The translations under genes were made by a program, and so were the position numbers. A stretch of DNA of 6,802 nucleotides from the NCBI GenBank assembly GCA_004299215.1, contig SCTD01000147.1, positions 1 through 6,802 on the forward strand, given 5' to 3'. Below are positions 1-6,037 of this stretch, piece after piece. The DNA comes from Frankiales bacterium. GTDB lineage: Bacteria; Actinomycetota; Actinomycetes; Mycobacteriales; SCTD01. Positions within the stretch are counted from its first letter, which is position 1. Every line of letters starts with the position of its first letter. The notes beneath the pieces were generated by a model. It ran no database searches. It was not told the origin of the DNA and was given only the letters and a program-made list of their open reading frames with translations.

Positions 1-30
1 GGCACCCGACACGCCGGCGTGTTGCGTGCC
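1..30. repeat. 30-bp imperfect palindrome at left edge
   Basis: The two 15-base halves (1-15 and 16-30) are reverse complements at 13 of 15 positions, with no spacer. The centre, ACACGCCGGCGTGT at 9-22, is a perfect 14-base palindrome. The ten bases at 12-21 (CGCCGGCGTG) recur at 87-96, in the centre of the larger palindrome at 62-119. It could be a hairpin terminator or a protein-binding site. It has no T-run on either side that I can see, and the window edge cuts off its left context, so its role is undecided. Confidence 0.55.
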
Positions 31-61
31 AGACGCTCCGCGGCAAGATCACGACCACCCG

Positions 62-119
62 CCAGTGGAGCGTTGTCCGTACGACGCGCCGGCGTGGCGT
101 ACGGACAACGCTCCAGTGG
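62..119. terminator. Long near-perfect palindrome, possible terminator
   Basis: Arms 66-83 and 98-115 are perfect 18-base reverse complements (left arm TGGAGCGTTGTCCGTACG). The inner 14 bases continue the symmetry with two mismatched pairs (84/97 and 86/95). Outside the arms, 62-64 pairs with 117-119 after one mismatch (65/116), so 26 of 29 positions are symmetric over 58 bases. It starts 5 bases after the TAG (125-127) of the short broken gene read leftwards, the position expected of a transcription terminator. No U-tract follows on the minus strand, as is common for actinobacterial hairpin terminators. A bidirectional terminator shared with a convergent gene left of the window, or a dispersed palindromic repeat, are alternatives. 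Confidence 0.6.
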
Positions 120-124
120 GTGAC

Positions 125-283
125 CTACGCCGCGCGGACCGCGTCGAGCCGCTCCTCGCAGGAGGCGGCGCACGTCCGGCAGGCCTCGATGCGGGCCATC
201 AGGATCGCCTGCGTCAGCTGCAGTGGGATCGACGGTGAGCTCCTGCGGAGCTGATGTGATCATCTGGGAGTCGGAGCGGGCAT
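125..283 (-). pseudogene. Short broken gene, CxxCxxxC protein remnant
   Basis: Read leftwards, 223-128 gives 32 consecutive codons that all end in G or C, followed by TAG at 127-125. This is strong coding bias for the genome. The encoded tail holds IEACRTCAASCEERLDAVRAA-like sequence with three cysteines spaced CxxCxxxC, which loosely recalls small cysteine-rich copper-binding families (DUF326-like); that link is weak. Upstream, an excellent Shine-Dalgarno (288-296) precedes ATG at 283-281, but this frame hits TGA at 262-260 after seven codons. A second ATG at 263-261 overlaps that TGA in another frame. Reading from it and dropping one base near position 224 joins it to the cysteine frame, giving a continuous protein of about 45 residues. 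I infer a small gene damaged by a one-base shift, or a sequencing error. A 24-codon gene from ATG 199-197 is a less likely reading. Confidence 0.4.
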
Positions 284-287
284 ACGG

Positions 288-296
288 CCTCCTCCC
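288..296 (-). promoter_or_regulatory. Strong Shine-Dalgarno before broken small gene
   Basis: The minus strand reads GGGAGGAGG here, then four bases, then ATG at 283-281. It is the best ribosome binding site in the window, about 40 bases after the acyl-CoA synthetase stop. It argues that a gene was or is translated from this point even though the frame closes after seven codons. Confidence 0.55.
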
Positions 297-334
297 TGCC
301 CGCTCAGCGCCGAGCAGCCACGCCCCACCGTCGT

Positions 335-1894
335 CTAGTTGACGCCGCGGTCGTGGCCCTCCCAGTACGGCGCGCGCAGCTCGCGCTTCAGCACCTTCAT
401 CGCACCGGAGAGCGGCAGCGGCTCCGACCGGAACTCCACCGACTTCGGCACCTTGTAGCCGGCGATCAGCCCCCGGCAGTGCTCGATGAGCTCCTCCTGG
501 GTCGCCGAGTGCTCGGGCTTCAGCACCACCACCGCGTGCACCGCCTCGCCGTAGACGTCGTGCGGGATGCCGATGACGGCCACCTGCGCGACGGCCGGGT
601 GCGAGGCGACAGCCTGCTCGACCTCGGTGGAGTAGACGTTCTCACCGCCCGTGACGATCATGTCCTTGGTCCGGTCGACCAGGTAGAGGAAGCCCTCGTC
701 GTCGACCCGGCCGGCGTCGCCCGAGTGGTACCAGCCGTCGCGGAACGCCTCCGCCGTCTCCTCGGGCCGGCGCCAGTACTCCTTCATGAACTGCCCGCCG
801 CGGATGCACACCTCGCCGACCTGCCCGACCGGCACCGGGTCGCCGTGCTCGTCCTGGATCTGCACCACCGTGCCCTGCACCGGGCGGCCCGCCGAGGCGA
901 GCTTCTCCTCACGGTGGTGGTCCTCGGGCATGAGAACGCTGACCAGCGCGGCGCTCTCGGTCATCCCGTAGCCCTGGTAGAGCTCGAGCTGAGGCTGGTC
1001 GGCGCGCAGCCGGTCGAGGACCGGCCGCGGCATGGGCGAGGCGCCGTACGTCAGCCGCTCCAGCGAGCGCAGCCGCTCCGGGGCGTACTCGGGATGCGCG
1101 AACGTCATCGCCAGCATGGTCGGCACCATGATCGTGTTGTTGCAGGCGTGCTCCTCGCAGGCCTTCATGACGCCGCCCGGGTCGAAGACCGGGACCGTCA
1201 CGAGCTTGCCGCCCGTGGTGGGCATCCCGACGATCGCGCCCATGGACGCGGCGTGGAACATCGGAACCTGGACGAGGTAGACGTCGTTGCGCTCGATCCG
1301 CACGGTCATCGCGATGTGGTACGCGGTGAGGATGAGGTTCCGCTGCGTCAGCAGCACGCCCTTGGGCAGCCCGGTCGTGCCGCCGGTGTACATCAGCAGG
1401 GCCGCGTCGTCCTCGTCCGGCTCGGGTGGCACGACCTCCTCGCCCGCCGCGATGAGCTCTTCGTAGCGGACGTCGTGCGGCCCGTCGCCCTCGCCCATCA
1501 GCACGACCTTCTCGACCCCGGCCGCCTCGCGCACGGAGTCGATGACGCCGGCGAACCACACGTCGACGAAGACGACCTTGGTCACCGAGTCCGACAGCAC
1601 GTGCGTCAGCTCGCGCGGCGCGAAGCGCAGGTTGAGCGGGTTCAGCACCGCCGCCCCGAGCATCCCTGCGTGGTAGAGCTCCTCGAAGGCCCCGCTGTTC
1701 AGCGACATCACCGCGACCCGGTCGCCGGGCTCGACGCCGAGCTCCTTGCGCATCGCGTTCGCCAGGCGGAGCACGCGCGAGCCGTGCTCGGCGTACGACG
1801 TCGTCGTCCCGGTGCCGGTGTCGGTGAGGAACGCCGCAGTCGCGTTGCGGTCGACGGCCGGCAGCAGCTGCCGGTGCCAGACGAGCTCCTTCAT
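335..1894 (-). CDS. Acyl-CoA synthetase, AMP-forming (FadD-like)
   Basis: A 519-residue adenylate-forming ligase that would activate a carboxylic acid with ATP to an acyl-AMP and then transfer it to CoA; cytoplasmic. The phosphate-binding loop YTGGTTGLPKG is at 169-179, followed by YGASPMP at 283-289, the adenine-binding YQGYGMTES at 306-314, WYHSGD at 388-393, the hinge-region DRTKD at 407-411 and GGENVYSTEVE at 416-426. The C-terminal lysine motif reads LSGAMKVLKREL: Lys500 is kept, but the usual Gly just before it is Met499. Length is normal for the family. The ATG start at 1894-1892 has GAGAGG six bases upstream, inside a small hairpin. It begins 27 bases after the sterol-carrier family gene stops, so co-transcription is likely. 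The motifs resemble medium/long-chain fatty acyl ligases, but the substrate (fatty, aromatic or other acid) cannot be read from sequence. Confidence 0.93.
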   Translation of the reverse strand: MKELVWHRQLLPAVDRNATAAFLTDTGTGTTTSYAEHGSRVLRLANAMRKELGVEPGDRVAVMSLNSGAFEELYHAGMLGAAVLNPLNLRFAPRELTHVLSDSVTKVVFVDVWFAGVIDSVREAAGVEKVVLMGEGDGPHDVRYEELIAAGEEVVPPEPDEDDAALLMYTGGTTGLPKGVLLTQRNLILTAYHIAMTVRIERNDVYLVQVPMFHAASMGAIVGMPTTGGKLVTVPVFDPGGVMKACEEHACNNTIMVPTMLAMTFAHPEYAPERLRSLERLTYGASPMPRPVLDRLRADQPQLELYQGYGMTESAALVSVLMPEDHHREEKLASAGRPVQGTVVQIQDEHGDPVPVGQVGEVCIRGGQFMKEYWRRPEETAEAFRDGWYHSGDAGRVDDEGFLYLVDRTKDMIVTGGENVYSTEVEQAVASHPAVAQVAVIGIPHDVYGEAVHAVVVLKPEHSATQEELIEHCRGLIAGYKVPKSVEFRSEPLPLSGAMKVLKRELRAPYWEGHDRGVN

Positions 1895-1900
1895 GGGGTG

Positions 1901-1928
1901 CCTCTCGAGAGGTGGTGTGGGTCACACC
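1901..1928 (-). promoter_or_regulatory. Two adjacent hairpins at SCP/acyl-CoA synthetase junction
   Basis: On the minus-strand RNA, GGUGUG-ACC-CACACC (1928-1914) is followed after one base by the 12-base perfect palindrome CCUCUCGAGAGG (1912-1901), which can form a 4-bp stem with a UCGA loop. The first hairpin includes the stop codon of the sterol-carrier family gene (1924-1922). The second contains the GAGAGG Shine-Dalgarno of the acyl-CoA synthetase, so pairing would hide that site. On DNA, either palindrome could instead be an operator. The symmetry is seen; the regulatory role is inferred. Confidence 0.4.
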
Positions 1929-2284
1929 GAACCTAGGGGCAACCACGGGGAGAGATCAGCCCGATCACCCCGGGTCCGCACCCGCCCGTCGCGGACGGCG
2001 TCCGTCCACGCCAGCCGCCCCGCGCACAGCTGGACGAAGGCGACCGGCTCGGCCTCGACCACGTTGGGCGGCGTTCCGCGGGTGTGGCGCGGTCCCTCGA
2101 CGCACTGCACCGCGGCGTACGGCGGGACCCGCAGCTCGACGTGGCGTCCGGGCGCGACCTCCGCCAGCTGCGCCGCGAGGCCGCGGACGGCCAGCGCCAG
2201 GTCCGCCTTCTCGTACGTCCCTGCGACCACGCGCTCGGCGGCAGCCGACACCTCGGCCGGGTCGTGACGTCGCTTCGGGGGCAC
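1922..2284 (-). CDS. Sterol carrier family protein (SCP_3-like)
   Basis: A 120-residue protein recognised as the actinobacterial 'sterol carrier family protein' usually found beside purL, purF and purM (Rv0807 of M. tuberculosis is, from memory, the equivalent). The diagnostic stretch is at 49-77: VELRVPPYAAVQCVEG, then PRHTRGTPPNVVE. It is followed by a region with LCAGRLAW at 86-93 and a C-terminal GDRADLSPWLPL at 106-117. An N-terminal helical segment covers about residues 9-43. There is no signal peptide or membrane segment, so it is probably cytoplasmic. The SCP-2-like fold suggests a hydrophobic cavity, but no ligand is established and the name does not show sterol binding. The start is GTG at 2284-2282, only 3 bases after the TAG of the upstream gene and without a strong Shine-Dalgarno, which suggests translation by coupling. 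Its link to purine synthesis is positional only. Confidence 0.88.
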   Translation of the reverse strand: MPPKRRHDPAEVSAAAERVVAGTYEKADLALAVRGLAAQLAEVAPGRHVELRVPPYAAVQCVEGPRHTRGTPPNVVEAEPVAFVQLCAGRLAWTDAVRDGRVRTRGDRADLSPWLPLGSV

Positions 2285-2287
2285 GCC

Positions 2288-3697
2288 CTACTTGTACAGG
2301 GAGGGGCCGCCGGACTGCTTGAGGAACAGCGGGTTCGACACCGTCTTCGGCCCGCCGAGCGGGTTCGTCAGCATCGTGTCGGAGGTCGCGGCGATCAGCC
2401 GGCCCTGCGGGTCGAGGGCGACGGTGACGTACTCGCCGAGACGGCGCTCGCCGGTCGGGCCGGTGTTGGCGTTGCAGGCCGTGCCGTTGAGGCAGATGTC
2501 GCCCCTGTGCACCGGCCGGCCCGTGGCGTCGGCGACCTGCCAGCGCGGCTTCATCCTCACCGTCTTGCCACCGCAGCGCTCCCAGCTGCCGGCCGCGTTG
2601 AGGGACGTGGCGGCCATGACGCGGAACTCGTCGCCGCGACGCTCGAGCCACACGACGCCCACCCGGCCGGCATCACCGGCGACGACCCAGGGCCACATCG
2701 CATCGCCCTTGGGCCGGGAGATGACGGTGACCGGCGACCACGTCTTGCTCGTGCGGTCGAAGGACGCGACGGTGACCTCGCCGTCGTCCTCGCGGTCGCC
2801 GCCGCCCTGGTAGCCACCGGCCGCGACCTGGTAGATCGTGCCCGCCTTGTCGACCGCGGTCGCACCCGCGGTGAAGAACTGCGTGGTCCTGCCGAGCTCG
2901 ACCGGGAAGGTCTCCCAGGTCCTGCCCTCGTCGGCGCTGATGGCGACGCCGCCGGGAGTGCTGCCCGCGGTGCCCTCGGCCTCGACGCCGGTGTTGACCG
3001 CGGGACCGATCAGGCCGCCCGCCGGCTTCAGCGGGTCGACCAGCAGCTTCCCGGTCACAGGCATGTTCGTGCCGATGAGGCTGAAGGTGAGGCCGCCGTT
3101 CGTGGAGCGCCAGAGCTGCCGGGCGGTGTTGACGTAGAGGTAGACCTCGTCCTTGCGCGCGCCGGTCAGCCACGGCCGGTCCCCGGTGGTGACGACCGGG
3201 TTGGCGATCGGCCAGGTGCGGCCGCCGTCGGTGCTCGAGTAGACCGAGACGTTCACCAGGTTGATCTCGGTGTTGTAGACGCGGCCGCCGGCGTCGACGG
3301 TCAGGTCGGGGTCGGAGAAGCCGCTGCTGCTCGCGGAGTGCGGCCCCTTGTCGCCGATCAGCCCGATGTGCTGCCAGGTCCTGCCGCCGTCGTCGGACCG
3401 CCAGTTCAGCGTCTGGTTCCAATGGTTGTTGGCGAAGTCGCCGACGCCCGCCACCGACTGGGGGTCCTTGTTGACGTGGGTCGTGCCGGCGTGGGCGCTC
3501 ACGAGCAGCCCGCCGTCCGGAGCGGCGATGACCGACGGCTCGCCGCCGGCGCGGTTCTCGTCGACGTAGACCGGCTTCGCGAAGGCGAGCCTGCCCCCGG
3601 TGGGTGCCCCGCAGGCAGCGCTGGCGGGCAGGGCGAGCGGGACCAGCCCGGCGGAGGTCAGCCCCAGGGCGGCGAGCAGTGCGGTGCGACGGCGCAT
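2288..3697 (-). CDS. Secreted Asp-box (BNR/sialidase-like) protein
   Basis: A 469-residue exported beta-propeller-type protein. Residues 1-27 form a signal peptide: MRRRT, a hydrophobic core, then ALPASA before the likely cut. The arginines allow a Tat reading; Cys29 follows SAA, a poor lipobox, so a lipoprotein is possible but less likely. Four Asp-box repeats are visible: SDDGGRTW (101-108), STDGGRTW (155-162), STNGGLTF (198-205) and SADEGRTW (254-261). Such boxes mark sialidase-fold and related propellers. I do not see the FRIP-type arginine motif of true sialidases; the comparable place reads GGEPSVIAAPDG (51-62), so enzyme activity is unproven. Cys375, Cys402 and Cys408 could form disulfides after export. 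The ATG at 3697 has only a weak ribosome site; AGGAGA at 3730-3725 is too far upstream. It lies 90 bases after purL and directly before the sterol-carrier family gene. A surface glycan hydrolase or binding protein is the best guess. Confidence 0.82.
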   Translation of the reverse strand: MRRRTALLAALGLTSAGLVPLALPASAACGAPTGGRLAFAKPVYVDENRAGGEPSVIAAPDGGLLVSAHAGTTHVNKDPQSVAGVGDFANNHWNQTLNWRSDDGGRTWQHIGLIGDKGPHSASSSGFSDPDLTVDAGGRVYNTEINLVNVSVYSSTDGGRTWPIANPVVTTGDRPWLTGARKDEVYLYVNTARQLWRSTNGGLTFSLIGTNMPVTGKLLVDPLKPAGGLIGPAVNTGVEAEGTAGSTPGGVAISADEGRTWETFPVELGRTTQFFTAGATAVDKAGTIYQVAAGGYQGGGDREDDGEVTVASFDRTSKTWSPVTVISRPKGDAMWPWVVAGDAGRVGVVWLERRGDEFRVMAATSLNAAGSWERCGGKTVRMKPRWQVADATGRPVHRGDICLNGTACNANTGPTGERRLGEYVTVALDPQGRLIAATSDTMLTNPLGGPKTVSNPLFLKQSGGPSLYK

Positions 3698-3727
3698 GCC
3701 GAGTGCTTCGCCGTACGCCCGTGCTCT

Positions 3728-3792
3728 CCTGCCCTTGCGTCATGCTCAGGGGAGCAGCTGCCCGCTGGGGCAGCAGGACGCAAGGGGTCAGG
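3728..3792 (-). other. Three-way-junction inverted repeat after purL
   Basis: Most of this 65-base stretch is self-complementary in a nested order. The outer stem pairs 3732-3741 (CCCTTGCGTC) with 3777-3786 (GACGCAAGGG), 10 perfect pairs. It is extended by CCTG 3728-3731 with CAGG 3789-3792 across a 2-base bulge. Inside are two adjacent perfect hairpins: 3743-3747 with 3752-3756 (loop AGGG), and 3757-3763 with 3768-3774 (loop GCTG). In all, 26 base pairs use 52 of 65 bases. The outer arm reaches into the purL stop codon (3790-3788). No U-run follows on the minus strand. Its place in the gap between purL and the secreted protein suggests an RNA structure that ends, protects or attenuates the transcript; a dispersed repeat is also possible. 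Confidence 0.6.
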
Positions 3793-6037
3793 CGTCGCCG
3801 GCGAGGGGGCCGAACAGGGCGGGCAGGGTGCCCTCGTGCGCCGCGCGGATCCGGTCGAGCGGCAGCGACAGCACGTCCTGCACGTCGAGCGCCTCGCCAT
3901 CGGTGACGCCGATGCGCGTGCACGGCAGCCCCCGGGCGTCGCACATCTCGGTGAAGCGCAGCTCCTCCGAGCGCGGGACGGTCACCAGGCACCGTCCGGC
4001 CGACTCGCTGAACAGCTGCACGAACGGGTCGAGCCCCGCGGGCAGCACCACCCGGGCGCCGATGCCCTTCGACAGCGCCGACTCGACCAGCGCCTGCGCC
4101 AGCCCGCCGTCCGAGAGGTCGTGCGCCGACGAGAGCATCCCGTCGCGAGAGCCGCTGACCAGCACCTCGCCGAGCAGCTTCTCGCGCTCGAGGTCGACGA
4201 CCGGCGGGCGGCCGCCGAGGTGCCGGTGCTCGGCCCACGCCCACTCGGAACCGCCGAGCTCGTCACGGGTCTCGCCGAGCAGCAGGATCGACTCGCCCTC
4301 GGCCTGGAAGCCCATCGGGGTGCGCCGCGCGACGTCGTCGAGCAGGCCGAGCACGCCGATGACCGGCGTCGGGTTGATCGCGACGTCGGCGGTGGAGTTG
4401 TAGAAGCTGACGTTGCCGCCGGTGACCGGCGTGCCCATGACCTGGCAGCCGTCGGCGAGCCCGCGGGTCGCCTCGGCGAACTGCCACATCACCTCGGGGT
4501 CCTCGGGTGAGCCGAAGTTGAGGCAGTTCGTCACCGCGATGGGCACAGCACCGGTGGCGGCCACGTTGCGGTAGGCCTCGGCCAGCGCGAGCTGCGCGCC
4601 GGCGTAGGGGTCGAGCCGCGTGTAGCGCCCGTTGCCGTCCGTCGACAGCGCGATGCCGAGCCCCGACTCCGAGAGGCGTACGACCCCTGCGTCCTCCGGC
4701 CAGGCCAGCACGGTGTCGCCGAGGACGATCCGGTCGTACTGCTCCACGACCCAGCGGCGGCTGCAGAGGTTCGGCGAGGCGACCATCCGCAGGAGCAGGT
4801 CGCCGAGGCCGTCGGTCGGGTAGTCCGGAAGGACCGCCGACTGAAGCGCGTCGAGGTCCGCCGGTCGCGAGAGCGGCCGCTCGTAGACCGGTCCGTCGTC
4901 GGCCAGCGACCCGGGCGGCACGTCGACGACCACCTCGTCGTGCCAGGTGACGACCAGCCGGTCGCCGTCGGTGACCTCGCCGATCGCCGTGGCGAGCACG
5001 CCCCACTTCCGCGCGATCGCCAGCACCTCGGGGAGGTTCGCGGGGGTGACGATCGCGAGCATCCGCTCCTGCGACTCCGACGCGAGGATCTCGTGCGGCT
5101 CCATCGACGCCTCGCGCAGCGGCACCCGCTCGAGGTAGGCGCGCATGCCGCTCCTGCCGGCGGCGGAGGTCTCGGTGAGCGCGCAGGTCAGGCCGGCGCC
5201 GCCCAGGTCCTGGATGCCCTCGACGAGCCTCGCGTCGTACATCTCGAGGCACGCCTCGATGAGCAGCTTCTCCATGAACGGGTCGCCGACCTGGACCGAC
5301 GGGCGGCGGGCCGGGCCGTCCTCGTCGAACGTCGCGGACGCCAGGACGGAGACACCGCCGATGCCGTCACGCCCGGTCTTCGCCCCGAGCAGCACGACGA
5401 CGTTGCCGACACCACGGGCTGCCGACAGCTGGATCCGCTCGACCGGCATCACGCCGAGGCAGAGCGCGTTGACGAGCGGGTTGCCCTGGTAGCTCGGGTC
5501 GAAGACGACCTCGCCACCGATGTTGGGCAGTCCCAGGCAGTTCCCGTAGCCGCCGATGCCCGCGACGATCCCGGGGAGCACCCGCTTGGTGTCGGGGTGG
5601 TCCGCGTCGCCGAAGCGCAGCGGGTCCATCACGAGGACCGGCCGCGCGCCCATGGTGAGGATGTCGCGGACGATGCCGCCGATGCCGGTCGCCGCGCCCT
5701 GGTAGGGCTCGACGTACGACGGGTGGTTGTGCGACTCGACCTTGAACGTCACGGCGAGGCCCTCGCCGACGTCGACGACGCCGGCGTTCTCACCCATCCC
5801 GACGAGCAGCCGGTCGGAGGCAGGCGCCTTGGTCCCGAACTGGCGCAGGTGCACCTTGGAGCTCTTGTAGGAGCAGTGCTCGCTCCACATGATCGAGTAC
5901 ATCGCCAGCTCGGTCTGCGTCGGCCGGCGACCGAGGACCTCGCGGATCGCGGCGTACTCGTCGTCCTTCAGCCCGAGCTCGGCGTACGGCTGCTCGAGGT
6001 CGGGGTCCTTCGCGGCCAGCTCGACGGTGTCGGTCAC
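3788..6037 (-). CDS. purL: Phosphoribosylformylglycinamidine synthase subunit PurL
   Basis: The synthetase subunit of FGAM synthase: it converts FGAR to FGAM with ATP and ammonia supplied by PurQ, in de novo purine synthesis in the cytoplasm. At 749 residues it is the short PurL used by Gram-positives and archaea, not the ~1300-residue fused enzyme. Landmarks in order: WSEHCSYK (51-58), ESHNHPS (101-107), GAATGIGGIVRD (114-125), the repeat-half hinge DLGGAGLT (277-284), ESQERML (321-327), then in the second half TGGNVSFYN (539-547), AHDLSDGGL (638-646) and FSESAGR (676-682). Both AIRS/PurM-like halves are complete and no key motif is missing. The start is GTG at 6037-6035; its sequence GTGA overlaps the purQ stop, so translation is coupled. 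Short PurL normally needs PurS, which is not visible here. Confidence 0.98.
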   Translation of the reverse strand: MTDTVELAAKDPDLEQPYAELGLKDDEYAAIREVLGRRPTQTELAMYSIMWSEHCSYKSSKVHLRQFGTKAPASDRLLVGMGENAGVVDVGEGLAVTFKVESHNHPSYVEPYQGAATGIGGIVRDILTMGARPVLVMDPLRFGDADHPDTKRVLPGIVAGIGGYGNCLGLPNIGGEVVFDPSYQGNPLVNALCLGVMPVERIQLSAARGVGNVVVLLGAKTGRDGIGGVSVLASATFDEDGPARRPSVQVGDPFMEKLLIEACLEMYDARLVEGIQDLGGAGLTCALTETSAAGRSGMRAYLERVPLREASMEPHEILASESQERMLAIVTPANLPEVLAIARKWGVLATAIGEVTDGDRLVVTWHDEVVVDVPPGSLADDGPVYERPLSRPADLDALQSAVLPDYPTDGLGDLLLRMVASPNLCSRRWVVEQYDRIVLGDTVLAWPEDAGVVRLSESGLGIALSTDGNGRYTRLDPYAGAQLALAEAYRNVAATGAVPIAVTNCLNFGSPEDPEVMWQFAEATRGLADGCQVMGTPVTGGNVSFYNSTADVAINPTPVIGVLGLLDDVARRTPMGFQAEGESILLLGETRDELGGSEWAWAEHRHLGGRPPVVDLEREKLLGEVLVSGSRDGMLSSAHDLSDGGLAQALVESALSKGIGARVVLPAGLDPFVQLFSESAGRCLVTVPRSEELRFTEMCDARGLPCTRIGVTDGEALDVQDVLSLPLDRIRAAHEGTLPALFGPLAGDA

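Noticed and set aside
26..238. Plus-strand 70-codon frame at the left edge
   Set aside because: It runs through the palindrome and opposite the G/C-ending cysteine frame, with no ribosome site and no motif.
1..263. Minus-strand frame from the ATG at 263-261, open to the left edge through both palindromes
   Set aside because: Over 263-128 only about 27 of 46 codons end in G or C, against 32 of 32 in the overlapping cysteine frame from 223; the product looks like a shadow and passes through the likely terminator. Only its first ~13 codons may be genuine.
300..334. Weak hairpin after the acyl-CoA synthetase stop (GCTC/GAGC)
   Set aside because: Only a 4-bp stem with a 6-base loop and no U-tract; too weak to call a terminator.
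353..1936. Plus-strand open frame of 527 codons opposite the acyl-CoA synthetase
   Set aside because: The minus-strand frame carries all the ligase motifs; the plus product is an Arg/His/Val-rich shadow without recognisable motifs.
3728..3792. Reading the three-way junction as a riboswitch for the downstream gene
   Set aside because: No known riboswitch core is recognisable and it overlaps the preceding gene's stop codon; only structure can be claimed.
2084..4510. Plus-strand open frame of 808 codons spanning several minus-strand genes
   Set aside because: It crosses purL, the Asp-box protein and the SCP-family gene antisense, with low-complexity Arg/Ala/Gly/Val-rich product and no domain. 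Long antisense frames are expected at this GC content.
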